A stretch of DNA of 64,000 nt, taken from Brevirhabdus sp. (GTDB taxonomy: Bacteria > Pseudomonadota > Alphaproteobacteria > Rhodobacterales > Rhodobacteraceae). The notes under the pieces are model-generated. The model searched no databases, was not told the origin of the DNA, and saw only the letters and a list, made by a program, of their open reading frames with translations. Positions within the stretch are counted from its first letter, which is position 1. Every line of letters begins with the position of its first letter. Positions 20,911 to 33,195 of this stretch are shown here, in pieces. The translations under genes were made by a program, and so were the position numbers. The stretch covers positions 19,394-83,393 of the forward strand of contig JAGXFH010000019.1 of NCBI GenBank assembly GCA_024637315.1, written 5' to 3'.

Positions 20911-20931
20911 AAAATATCCCCGCCAGAGGCC
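20911..20931 (-). repeat. dispersed intergenic repeat copy B (GGCCTCTGGCGGGGATATTTT)
   Basis: One mismatch to copy A; lies just downstream of the antiporter stop on the same strand. Confidence 0.75.
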
Positions 20932-20937
20932 CCTGCG

Positions 20938-22764
20938 CTAGTCTGCAGCGCCGTTATCCTGCATCGCGCCGGGCGGCAGCATCGTGATGATCCGGGTACC
21001 CTCCGTCACCTTGGTGATCTCATCATCCAGATCCATCTTCACCTCGCCGCCCGGCCGCACCCGCGCCATGATCACGCCGTCAGGGTTCCTGGTGCGCCAA
21101 TCCCCGACGCTGAACGCCTCGGTGATCCGGGTGGTGCCAAAGGTCCAGCCCTCGGCCAGCTTCCGGTCCAGTGCGGCATAAGTCTCGGCACTGCCAAAAC
21201 GCCGTCCGCCAAGCGTTTCCGGCAGCGAATTCCGGGCACCCTCGCTGTTCATCCGGGCAATCTGATACACGTTCGTCCGGCCGAATTCCGGCCCCAGGTC
21301 GGTGGCGACCAGCGTGTTGTAGGCGTCGTTGTCCGTAGCGGCGACCAGCGTGGCATAGCTTACGAACGCGACGTTCTGCTCGGCGGCTTCCGCCAGGATG
21401 TCACCAAAATAGGTCGCCACACCGACTTCGCGCGCACGGCGCAGATGGCTGCGGTTCGGATCGGTCACCAGAACCGGCACCTCGGCCTTCTCAAGCGCCT
21501 CGGCAAACGCCGTCGTCCAGCGCGAACCGCCAACCAGAAGCACGCCCGGCGCAGCGCGGTCCGCCAGCCCCAGCCAGCGGGCGAATGGCACCAGCGTGAA
21601 GCCATGCAGCACGACCGTCGCGCCGACCAGAGCGAAGGCCAGCGGACCGATCAACCCGCCATCCTCGATCCCCAGTTCCGCCAGCCGGGTGCCAAACAGC
21701 CCCGCCACCGCGACCAGCACGATGCCCCTTGGCCCGGTCAGCGCGATCAGCAGCCGCTCTCGCCAGGGCAGATCGGTGCCGGCAAAGGCGGTCAGCACCG
21801 TAACCGGCCGCGCCACCAGCACCACCGCCGCGACGAACAGGACCGCGCGCCAATCCAACTGCGCCAGCGTGGTGAAATCCAGTGACGATGCCAACAGCAC
21901 GAACACGCCAGAGACCAGCAGCACCGTGGCGTGTTCCTTGAACCGCCGCAGTTCGTCGTAGGACGGCAGCTTCGCATTGGCGATCACCACGCCCATGATC
22001 GTCACCGCCAGCAGGCCGCTTTCATGCAGTACGCCATCGGCCAGCGCGAAAACCGCCAGAATCGCCGAGAACAGCGCCGGAACCTTCATGTACTCCGGCA
22101 CATAACCGCGCCGGAATGCCTGCGCCAGCCCGACACCGCCGAGCGCGCCCAGCACGGTCGCCACGACGATGCCGACCAACAGCGACCAGACTGCGCCGCC
22201 CAGCGTTTCGACCGTGCGCAACGCGACCACCGCCTCGAAGGCCAGAACGGCGGCCAGCGCGCCGATCGGATCATTGACGATCGCCTCCCACTGCAGCAGC
22301 GCCGCGGGCCGATGCGCCATCCGCGCCTGCCGTAACAAGGGCGCGATCACCGTCGGCCCGGTCACGATCATGATTCCGCCGAAAACCGCGCTCGCCTCCC
22401 AACTCAGCCCCGCCCCGTAGCGCAGAGCCAGCGCCGACAAGAGCCATCCCAGAGGCGCGCCGATCACCACCAGCCGCATGACGCCTTGGGCGGCATCCCG
22501 CAGGGTGTGAAAGTTCAGCGTCAAGCCGCCCTCGAAAAGGATGATCGCCACGGCAATCGAGATCATCGGCCCGGCAAGCGCGCCGATATCGCGTTGCGGG
22601 TCGATCAGCCCGAATACAGGCCCGACCAGCACGCCGGCGACCAGCATCAGCACGATGGCCGGCATCCTCAGCCGCCAGGCCAGCCACTGCGAGCCGACGC
22701 CGATAGCGCCGATCAGCGCGAAGGCCGCCACCGGGTCCATCCCGCCCGTTTCCGCCACTGCCAT
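20938..22764 (-). CDS. CPA1-type cation:proton antiporter with C-terminal nucleotide-binding (TrkA-N-like) region
   Basis: 608 aa; about 12 TM segments, FEGGLTL, GPTVIAPLLRQARM; C-terminal VLLVGGSRWTTAFAEALEKAEVPVLVTDPN. Confidence 0.88.
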   Translation of the reverse strand: MAVAETGGMDPVAAFALIGAIGVGSQWLAWRLRMPAIVLMLVAGVLVGPVFGLIDPQRDIGALAGPMISIAVAIILFEGGLTLNFHTLRDAAQGVMRLVVIGAPLGWLLSALALRYGAGLSWEASAVFGGIMIVTGPTVIAPLLRQARMAHRPAALLQWEAIVNDPIGALAAVLAFEAVVALRTVETLGGAVWSLLVGIVVATVLGALGGVGLAQAFRRGYVPEYMKVPALFSAILAVFALADGVLHESGLLAVTIMGVVIANAKLPSYDELRRFKEHATVLLVSGVFVLLASSLDFTTLAQLDWRAVLFVAAVVLVARPVTVLTAFAGTDLPWRERLLIALTGPRGIVLVAVAGLFGTRLAELGIEDGGLIGPLAFALVGATVVLHGFTLVPFARWLGLADRAAPGVLLVGGSRWTTAFAEALEKAEVPVLVTDPNRSHLRRAREVGVATYFGDILAEAAEQNVAFVSYATLVAATDNDAYNTLVATDLGPEFGRTNVYQIARMNSEGARNSLPETLGGRRFGSAETYAALDRKLAEGWTFGTTRITEAFSVGDWRTRNPDGVIMARVRPGGEVKMDLDDEITKVTEGTRIITMLPPGAMQDNGAAD

Positions 22765-23325
22765 AGGTCTGATATCCTGCTGTCATCTCGGTTGCGAGAT
22801 TTTCATAGCACCAAATGCGCCGAGGGAAACAGAACGCGTTACGACCAGGAAAAACTGCGTCGGCAGCGTTGCCGATCGGTCGTTCTGCGCTGATCGAGAA
22901 CCGTCAAAAGGATAGCGGATCCGCTTCTGGACCACGATCAAAAAGCCCCGCCCGACCGACAGGCAACCGACAGCGCCCATTCAGCGTCGACAGCGCCTGG
23001 TCCTGAAATGCACCGCGCGGCGTCCAGCCCGCCGAGGGCCACCCAGGCTTGCATCATTCGCTGCGCCAGCAAATCCGGCATGCAAACCCCCCATTGGTCT
23101 CTACCGGAGTGCTGACACTTTTGCGCTGTCGCGGCGGGGTCTGATCATCGGCGCGGCGGCAAACGGCGCCAGGCACTTGAGCGCGGCCCATGGCACCGTT
23201 CCCTACGTCGCAACCCCGCGCGGCGGCTCGGCCAGTGCGCGGCAACCCGTCAGCCCGTAAGGCAGGCGGTCTTTGTCCGCCGAATTTCATCACCGGGCGC
23301 CCGGATCTTTCCCGCCAGGAAACCC

Positions 23326-24507
23326 CTAGCCGCTCAATCCCAACCGGGCATGCTCCTGGATCGCGAAGCGGTCGGTCATTCCGGCGACGTAATCCAGAAC
23401 CACTCGCGCCAGGGCGGTCTCGTCGCGTGCCACCGCAATAGCGCCGCGCCAGTCCTCGGGCAGCAGTTCGGGCCGCGCCATGTAGAAGGGAAAGATATCC
23501 TCGATCACCCTAGTCACCCTTGCGCGTTCCTGCATCACGGTGGGCGCCCGGTACATCCTTTGGAACAGGAAGGATTTTATGGATTTCAGATCCATGTAAA
23601 GCTTCTTGGAAAACCGGATCATCGGCTGGCCGAGATGCCGGATGTCATCCGCCGTCTCGGCCCCCGCCCCGGCCAGCCGGTTCTCGGCAATCGCGATCAC
23701 ATCCTCGACCATCACGCCAAACACCCGCCGCAACGCCTCGTGCCGCCGTCGCATCGGCTGCAACCCCGGATAAAGTCGATCGACCTCCTCGAATGCCGGG
23801 CCCGTGACCGGCAAGTCCATCAGGTCAGCCTCTGTGAACAGCCCGGCGCGCAACCCGTCATGCAGGTCATGATGGTTATAAGCCACATCATCGGCAAAAG
23901 CCGCGACCTGCGCCTCGGCGCTGGGATAGGTGTCAAGTTCCAGATCGTACTGATCGTTGAACTCCTTCAGCGCATAAGGCATCGTCTCGCCCTGGGCCAC
24001 GGCATGCGATCCCGTCGCCAGCGGCCCCGTCACCGGCCCGTTATGCTTGGCCAGCCCCTCCAGCGTTTCCCAAGTCAGGTTGAGCCCGTCGAAATCCGCG
24101 TAATGGCGCTCCAGCTTGGTGACGATCCGGATCGCCTGCGCATTGTGGTCGAAGCCACCGTAGGGCTTCATCAGCACATGCAGCGCATCCTCGCCGGTAT
24201 GGCCGAACGGCGGATGCCCCAGATCATGCGCCAGCGCCACCGCCTCGGCCAGTTCCTCGTTCAGCCCCAAGGCGCCGGCGACGGTGCGCGCCACCTGCGC
24301 CACCTCGATCGAATGCGTGAGGCGCGTGCGGTAATAATCGCCCTCGTGCTCGACAAAGACCTGGGTCTTGTGCTTCAGCCGCCGGAAGGCGCTGGAATGG
24401 ATGATCCGGTCGCGATCGCGCTGAAATGGCGTGCGAAACGTGCTGATCGCCTCTGGAAACTGCCTCCCGCGACTTTGCGCAGGGTCGCACGCATAGATTC
24501 TTGGCAT
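23326..24507 (-). CDS. dgt: deoxyguanosinetriphosphate triphosphohydrolase-like protein
   Basis: FQRDRDRIIHSSAFRRLKHKTQVFVEHEGDYYRTRLTHSIEVAQVART, AHDLGHPPFGHTGEDAL, DDVAYNHHDLHDGL; start assigned to MPRIYACD. Confidence 0.93.
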   Translation of the reverse strand: MPRIYACDPAQSRGRQFPEAISTFRTPFQRDRDRIIHSSAFRRLKHKTQVFVEHEGDYYRTRLTHSIEVAQVARTVAGALGLNEELAEAVALAHDLGHPPFGHTGEDALHVLMKPYGGFDHNAQAIRIVTKLERHYADFDGLNLTWETLEGLAKHNGPVTGPLATGSHAVAQGETMPYALKEFNDQYDLELDTYPSAEAQVAAFADDVAYNHHDLHDGLRAGLFTEADLMDLPVTGPAFEEVDRLYPGLQPMRRRHEALRRVFGVMVEDVIAIAENRLAGAGAETADDIRHLGQPMIRFSKKLYMDLKSIKSFLFQRMYRAPTVMQERARVTRVIEDIFPFYMARPELLPEDWRGAIAVARDETALARVVLDYVAGMTDRFAIQEHARLGLSG

Positions 24508-24522
24508 TTTTTCCGCCTGTTC

Positions 24523-24551
24523 TTGTCGCTCTGTCCCATCCCACATATATT
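24523..24551 (+). promoter_or_regulatory. putative sigma70-type promoter of the ErpA-like gene (TTGTCG-N17-TATATT)
   Basis: 17-nt spacer in the 80-bp divergent dgt/erpA intergenic region. Confidence 0.5.
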
Positions 24552-24586
24552 GCACGAATGAAGAAATCGAAACGTCCGAGTGCGCC

Positions 24587-24919
24587 ATGGATCTGAACCT
24601 GCCTCCGAAAGTCACCCCCCGCGCCTATGCGCGTCTTGCCGAGATCAACGCGGCGACCGGAGAGTCCAAGGCGTTGCGCGTTGCCGTGGATGGCGGCGGC
24701 TGTTCGGGTTTCCAGTATGACATCAAGCTCGACGACCCCGCCGACGATGACCTGATCCTTGAAAGCGAAGGACAGAAGGTTATCGTCGACAGCGTTTCTT
24801 TGCCGTTCCTGTCGAATGCCACGATCGACTTCTCCGAGGAACTGATCGGTGCGCGGTTCGTGATCGAGAATCCCAATGCCACCTCCTCCTGCGGATGCGG
24901 CACCTCGTTCTCGATGTAA
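24587..24919 (+). CDS. erpA: A-type iron-sulfur cluster insertion protein (ErpA/IscA-like)
   Basis: LRVAVDGGGCSGFQYDIKLDD and C-terminal SSCGCGTSFSM. Confidence 0.93.
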   Translation: MDLNLPPKVTPRAYARLAEINAATGESKALRVAVDGGGCSGFQYDIKLDDPADDDLILESEGQKVIVDSVSLPFLSNATIDFSEELIGARFVIENPNATSSCGCGTSFSM

Positions 24920-25031
24920 CCTGCTGCGTCGGACCGCTCCCGCCTGAAGGGGTGACGTTGGCTTCAGTCACAATTTTGCCGTGTTTTTCGATGATCCTTC
25001 CCGACGGGGGTGTTCGCAAGGGTACATCATC

Positions 25032-25346
25032 GTGGATTTCACCAACACCGCATCAGACGCTGTGGCAGATGACGACGACCTGCTCGCGCGGCTGCCATCA
25101 ACGGGCGCCGTCATGTTTCGCTCGCGCCGCCCGGCGCTGCAGCAACTGCGCTGCCAGACTGTCGATCTGACTTCGCGTCTGGCCAACAGCCCCGCCTTGC
25201 CGATCGACGCGCTCTTGAAGCGGACCAATGACAAGTCATGCCGGATCACCCCGCGCGCGCCCGATGTCGAGGTGGAACCGCGGTTCGGCCTGTTCAAGAC
25301 GGTCAGCGCCATGCGCGACCGCTCGGGTTACCGCCTGCGGCCCTGA
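25032..25346 (+). CDS. hypothetical protein
   Basis: 104 aa from GTG 25032 with AAGG 8-9 nt upstream; no family recognised. Confidence 0.5.
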   Translation: MDFTNTASDAVADDDDLLARLPSTGAVMFRSRRPALQQLRCQTVDLTSRLANSPALPIDALLKRTNDKSCRITPRAPDVEVEPRFGLFKTVSAMRDRSGYRLRP

Positions 25347-25543
25347 AGCGATCAGGCTTCCCATAGAAACAAGCTTCGCTGTCTTTCGCCTTCTCCCCGA
25401 ACGCGAAAACCCGCGACATCATGCGCCGGCCCGGTCCGCCTGTCGGCGGATTCCCGCGCCTTACGGCCATGTTTCGGATACAGGTCCGTGCTGGCCTTCG
25501 TCCCGCCTATACTTGCCGGATTGAACAAACAGGGACCGATTAA

Positions 25544-26833
25544 ATGGAAAAGATGAGCGATTATGGCATCCTGGGCTACGGCATCGACATCATCCATAAC
25601 CAGCCCCTCGAACCCGTGGTCAATTTCACTTACGAGAAGAAACAGGTTTTCGAATTCCAGAAGAAGATCCTGATTCCGGATCAGTTCCGTTTCAGCCCCA
25701 GCCCCGAACACACAATGACCGAGATGCGCTTTTCCGGCGTGATGGAAACCGCGCGATCGTACCAACGCACCCTCGGAGCCGAAGTCGGCATGGGCGGCAC
25801 GGTCGAAGGGGTTGAATTCAGTGGCCAGGCCAGTGCCGCCAACGAGATGTTCGAGCAGACCAGTTCAACCAAGGCGCAGCACTATGTTTCTCTGGCGGGT
25901 GAATACGTGATTCTCGGCCTCGATTGCCGCAAACTCTCCGATGCAGTCCGGCCCGAAGTCGCCAAGGCGGCGGAGAAAGCGCTGAAGAGCGACGATTTCA
26001 AGTCCTTCTTCACCGAATACGGCACCCATTTCGTTAGATCCGGCAAGATCGGCGGTCAGATCAAGGTCAACACCTCGCTCACTCTCGACGCGGCCACGGC
26101 CAAGACCATCGCCAGCACCAAGGTCTCAATCGGCGGGCAGGCCAAGGCAGAGGCCGGCGGATACGTCACCGGCAAGTATTCCTTCGGGACCCGCTCGACC
26201 ACGGAGGACAAGACCTATCGCGCGGCCTCAACGGTTAATATCGCGCTGGCCGGCGGCAAGGTCGCCTCCAAGGATTTCGACGAATGGCGCGAAAGCCTGA
26301 ACCGCAGCGAGATATTCTCACAAGCCGATCGCGGGCTGCAACAGGCCGCCCATCCCACCGGCCCGCAGGCCGGCAAGCTCTATCTTGCGCTGGTGGGGCT
26401 GCAATACGCGCCGTTGCACTCGGTACTTGCCCTGAACGAGGCCGACTCCGCCGCCTTTGACGCCGCACTGAAAGGCTATCTTGGCGGAGCCAATCCATTT
26501 GAGGACAAGGTTCAACGGCTGTCGGTCACCCTGCCTGACGGCAAAGCGATCAAGCTTGGCAACAAGGCAACCTTCGATATGCGCGGCTGGATGGCGACCT
26601 ATGTGACGACGGCCGGACTCTATGCCAAACCCGGCGCCTATGCGGTGGTGCAGTGCAAGGACGATGCCTCTCCGGGCGGCTGGACGGAAAAAACCGTCTA
26701 TGCCGGTGAGGTGGTGACCTTGCGCGGCAAGACGCCCTATCTCAGTGCACACATGTACATCAAGTTCGCCTCGTTGCATGGCGACGGTGACGACGCCCGC
26801 GTCCATGGTCGCAACCAGCTGGCCTCCTGGTAG
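25544..26833 (+). CDS. MACPF (membrane attack complex/perforin) domain protein
   Basis: 429 aa; YGTHFVRSGKIGG exactly matches Y-G-T/S-H-F/Y-x6-G-G; N-terminal GILGYGIDIIHNQP resembles the MACPF start; no signal peptide. Confidence 0.88.
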   Translation: MEKMSDYGILGYGIDIIHNQPLEPVVNFTYEKKQVFEFQKKILIPDQFRFSPSPEHTMTEMRFSGVMETARSYQRTLGAEVGMGGTVEGVEFSGQASAANEMFEQTSSTKAQHYVSLAGEYVILGLDCRKLSDAVRPEVAKAAEKALKSDDFKSFFTEYGTHFVRSGKIGGQIKVNTSLTLDAATAKTIASTKVSIGGQAKAEAGGYVTGKYSFGTRSTTEDKTYRAASTVNIALAGGKVASKDFDEWRESLNRSEIFSQADRGLQQAAHPTGPQAGKLYLALVGLQYAPLHSVLALNEADSAAFDAALKGYLGGANPFEDKVQRLSVTLPDGKAIKLGNKATFDMRGWMATYVTTAGLYAKPGAYAVVQCKDDASPGGWTEKTVYAGEVVTLRGKTPYLSAHMYIKFASLHGDGDDARVHGRNQLASW

Positions 26834-26911
26834 CCGACTTGCCATTGACCGCCATTGACGGCTAGGGCTTGGCCCGCGCCCCGTAGACCGGGGCACCGGG
26901 GCCAGGGAGCC

Positions 26912-28090
26912 ATGTCCGACTATCGCACCGTCATCCTCGGCGCCGGCGCCGCCGGTCTGCACTGCGCCGCCTACGCGGCGAAAGCTGGCCGCACGCTGGT
27001 CATCGACCATGCCAAGGCACCGGGCGAAAAGATCCGCATCTCCGGTGGCGGGCGCTGCAATTTTACCAATCTTCATTGCGGGCCGGCGAATTTCCTTTCG
27101 GACAATCCGCATTTCGCGAAATCTGCCCTTGCCCGATACACCCAATGGGATTTCATCGACCTGGTGGCGCGACACCGGATACCCTACCACGAAAAAACCC
27201 TCGGCCAACTGTTCTGCGACACGTCCGCGAAAGACATCATCGCAATGCTGCTGTCCGAAATGCAGCCCGCGGAACTTCGGCTGCAAACCTCGGTGACGGA
27301 GATCTCGAAGGACAGCGATTTCACGCTGAGGCTTTCGGACGGCGCGATACTGACCTGCGAAAACCTGGTGATCGCCACCGGCGGCAAGTCGATCCCGAAG
27401 ATGGGCGCCACCGGCTTCGGCCACCGGATTGCGCAGCAATTCGGGCTGCCCTTGACCGAGACCCGCGCCGGCCTTGTGCCCTTTACCTTCGGCGAGGCGG
27501 ACATGGCGCTGATCAAGCCACTTTCCGGTGTCGCCCTGCCCGCGAGCGTCAGTAGCAACGGTGCCACCTTCGCAGAGGCCCTGCTGTTCACCCATCGCGG
27601 CCTGTCCGGTCCTGCGATCTTGCAGATCTCCAGCTACTGGCGCGAGCGCCAGTCGATCAGCGTGAACCTCCTGCCCGGAAAAGACGTGTTCCAGATCCTG
27701 CGCGACCAACGGCAGAAGTCCGGTCGCCGCAACCTTTCCACCGTGCTGACCGACCTGATGCCCGCCAGGCTCGTCACCGCCCTCGCCGATCACTGGCAAC
27801 TTTCAGGCAACCTCGCCGATCAATCTGACTCGGCGCTCGCGGCCCTCGCCGACCGGCTGACGGGGTGGCTGTTGACCCCGACGGGCTCGGAAGGCTACCG
27901 CACCGCCGAGGTCACGCTTGGCGGTGTCGCCACCAGCGCGCTCGATGCCCGCACGATGCAATGTCGCAGCGTACCGGGACTCTATTTCATCGGAGAGGTC
28001 GTCGATGTCACCGGCTGGCTTGGCGGTTACAACTTTCAATGGGCATGGTCGTCGGCGCATGCCGCAGGAACGGCGATCGCTGCCGGCTGA
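26912..28090 (+). CDS. NAD(P)/FAD-dependent oxidoreductase (HI0933/BaiN family)
   Basis: TVILGAGAAGLHCAAYAAKAG, GEKIRISGGGRCNFTN, GLYFIGEVVDVTGWLGGYNFQWAWSSAHAAG. Confidence 0.93.
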   Translation: MSDYRTVILGAGAAGLHCAAYAAKAGRTLVIDHAKAPGEKIRISGGGRCNFTNLHCGPANFLSDNPHFAKSALARYTQWDFIDLVARHRIPYHEKTLGQLFCDTSAKDIIAMLLSEMQPAELRLQTSVTEISKDSDFTLRLSDGAILTCENLVIATGGKSIPKMGATGFGHRIAQQFGLPLTETRAGLVPFTFGEADMALIKPLSGVALPASVSSNGATFAEALLFTHRGLSGPAILQISSYWRERQSISVNLLPGKDVFQILRDQRQKSGRRNLSTVLTDLMPARLVTALADHWQLSGNLADQSDSALAALADRLTGWLLTPTGSEGYRTAEVTLGGVATSALDARTMQCRSVPGLYFIGEVVDVTGWLGGYNFQWAWSSAHAAGTAIAAG

Positions 28091-28167
28091 CCTATCGCGC
28101 TCCCGATGCCCCATTGCGCCCGCCGCGCGCTTGGTTAACCTGACCGCACTCAACACTTCGAGGTCCC

Positions 28168-28947
28168 ATGAAGATCGCCACCTTCAACATCAACGGCATC
28201 AAGGCCCGCGCCGAAGCGTTGCCCGCCTGGCTTGACGAGGCTGAACCGGATGTCGTGCTTTTGCAGGAGATCAAGTCGATCGACCAGAACTTCCCGCGCG
28301 AATTGTTCGAGGATCGCGGCTACAATGTTGAGACGCATGGACAAAAATCGTTCAACGGCGTCGCGATCCTGTCAAAGTTGCCGCTGGAGGATGTCACCCG
28401 CGGGCTTCCCGGCGGTGACGACGATGAGCAAGCGCGCTGGATCGAGGCTACTGTCGTCGGCAAGACCGCGATTCGCGTCTGCGGCCTGTACCTGCCCAAC
28501 GGCAACCCGGCGCCCGGGCCGAAATACGATTACAAACTGACCTGGATGGAAAGATTACGTTCACGCGCCAAAGAACTGTTATCACAAGAGGAACCGGCCA
28601 TCATGGCGGGCGATTACAACGTCATTCCGCAAGATATCGACGCCGCCCGTCCCGACGTCTGGCGCACGGATGCGCTGGCCCTTCCGCAATCCCGCGCCGC
28701 ATTCCGCCAAATCCTCAATCTCGGCTTCACCGACGCCCTGCGGGCCCGCACCCAAGCCCCCGATATCTATAGCTTTTGGGACTATCAGGCTGGCGCCTGG
28801 CAGAAGAATGATGGCATCCGCATCGACCATTTCCTGCTGACCCCGCAATGCGCCGACCTGCTGCTTGACTGTCAAATCGACAAGCATATTCGCGGTCACG
28901 ACAAACCCTCCGACCATGTCCCGGTTTGGGTCGAACTCGACGCCTGA
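28168..28947 (+). CDS. xth: exodeoxyribonuclease III
   Basis: MKIATFNINGIKAR, VVLLQEIKSID, GDYNVIP, GIRIDHFLLTP, PSDHVPVWVELD. Confidence 0.96.
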   Translation: MKIATFNINGIKARAEALPAWLDEAEPDVVLLQEIKSIDQNFPRELFEDRGYNVETHGQKSFNGVAILSKLPLEDVTRGLPGGDDDEQARWIEATVVGKTAIRVCGLYLPNGNPAPGPKYDYKLTWMERLRSRAKELLSQEEPAIMAGDYNVIPQDIDAARPDVWRTDALALPQSRAAFRQILNLGFTDALRARTQAPDIYSFWDYQAGAWQKNDGIRIDHFLLTPQCADLLLDCQIDKHIRGHDKPSDHVPVWVELDA

Positions 28948-29007
28948 GTTTTTTATCGTTCCAAGACGATCCCCGCCTGTTGCCGGACTTTCCGCCGCAG
29001 AAATGAC

Positions 29008-31869
<2,862 letters not shown>

Positions 31870-31968
31870 TGCCCCCGGGCGTGAATGATTAAGAGATAGT
31901 TGAAGCTACGGGAGTCTCCAACCAAAAAATGAGAACATTACGGGAACGTTCTGATTTGCCGCCCTGAA

Positions 31969-33141
31969 TTACGCCATCCGGCGGCGGTTCGCCAGCCACC
32001 ACGTAATAGCGATGCCGCCTGCGGCAAGAGGCAGCACGAAAAGGTAGATGCCGTAGATCGCGAACGCCGACAGCAGCCCGGCCAGCACAGGCGTTCCGGA
32101 CGTGGTTCCAAGGTTGCCCAGTTGCGCTATCGCGCCCGCTGCATAGGCGCGGTCATCGTGGGTCTGGTTCAGCTGCGGGATCGACGCGAAGGACGCACCC
32201 TGTACCAGCCCCATCGCCGCCGCAATCAGCAGTGCCGCGACCATCGCCGCCCCGGCATTGCCCCAGACAGCCCAGAGCAGAAGGGCCGAAGCCCCTGCAA
32301 GGGCAAAGCCCAGCTGCACCACCGCAACCGCCTCGATCCGGCTGAGCAGCAGCACACCGAGCGTCAGCGAGACGACGATCGAGATCAGCGGCATCGCCGT
32401 TGCAACCATGACCCGGTCGGCCCCGGAGAACTGCGCCGGCAGCAGCGTCAGCAGCGCCACATACATCGCCGTGTAGAACATGAACCCAAGTGCCGGTGCG
32501 GCAATCCGGGGCGAGGCGTAGATCTCGGCATGTTGCCGCGCAAGGGATTTCAGCGACAGCGGCGGCAGGTTGACGGGTCTGCCACCCTTCGGGATCAGGA
32601 GACCGAGGACCAGCGCAAGAACCGCCATGAACCCGGCATGAGCCAGAAAAAGCGACGCCGTGCCCCAGGCCGATACCAGAGCCATCCCCAGCGAGGCGGT
32701 CAGCGCAAAGGACACGCCGAAGAAGCTGGACCAGAGCGACATTGCCGCCCCGAAATGACGCGGAGCGGTGACCCGCGCGATCAGCACCGGCCCCGCGACG
32801 ACAATGGCAAGATGTGAAAACCCCTCGACCAGGCGGGTCAGCATCATCAGCCCGTAGCCCGGCAGTGTTGCTTGCACCGCCGAAATCACCGCTCCGAGCG
32901 CGAGCGCTGCGACCAGCACTCGGCGGTATCCGATCCGTTGAACGATCAGCCCTGCCGTCGCACCGAAAACCAGACCGACGATGCCCACAACCGACACCAT
33001 CAGGCCGATCCCCGACCCGGCGTAAAGCTGCCCAAGCGGATCGTAAAGAACCGCGATCTTGCCGAACTGGGCGGCCGCGCCCAGTCCCGCCACCCAGAGC
33101 ATGAGGACAAGCGGCAGATTGGTGCGGGTCGCATCGGTCAT
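31969..33141 (-). CDS. MFS transporter
   Basis: 390 aa, about 12 TM segments. Confidence 0.85.
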   Translation of the reverse strand: MTDATRTNLPLVLMLWVAGLGAAAQFGKIAVLYDPLGQLYAGSGIGLMVSVVGIVGLVFGATAGLIVQRIGYRRVLVAALALGAVISAVQATLPGYGLMMLTRLVEGFSHLAIVVAGPVLIARVTAPRHFGAAMSLWSSFFGVSFALTASLGMALVSAWGTASLFLAHAGFMAVLALVLGLLIPKGGRPVNLPPLSLKSLARQHAEIYASPRIAAPALGFMFYTAMYVALLTLLPAQFSGADRVMVATAMPLISIVVSLTLGVLLLSRIEAVAVVQLGFALAGASALLLWAVWGNAGAAMVAALLIAAAMGLVQGASFASIPQLNQTHDDRAYAAGAIAQLGNLGTTSGTPVLAGLLSAFAIYGIYLFVLPLAAGGIAITWWLANRRRMA

Positions 33142-33195
33142 GCCGACGCTTCTAGCGGGCCTTCCGGCGCCGTGCCATCGCGATCTGGCGACGTC

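Noticed and set aside
19225-21885. 886 aa plus-strand ORF antisense to argS and the antiporter
   Set aside because: Long open frame caused by high GC; both minus-strand genes have clear family signatures, and this one is His/Arg/Gln-rich without domains.
22890-23060. Possible short minus-strand ORF MPDLLAQRMMQAWVALGGLDAARCISGPGAVDAEWALSVACRSGGAF
   Set aside because: Only 49 codons, no clear RBS or homology; could be chance in high-GC DNA.
25485-25513. Possible promoter before the MACPF gene (-10-like TATACT at 25508)
   Set aside because: The hexamer 17 nt upstream (TCCGTG) is not a convincing -35.
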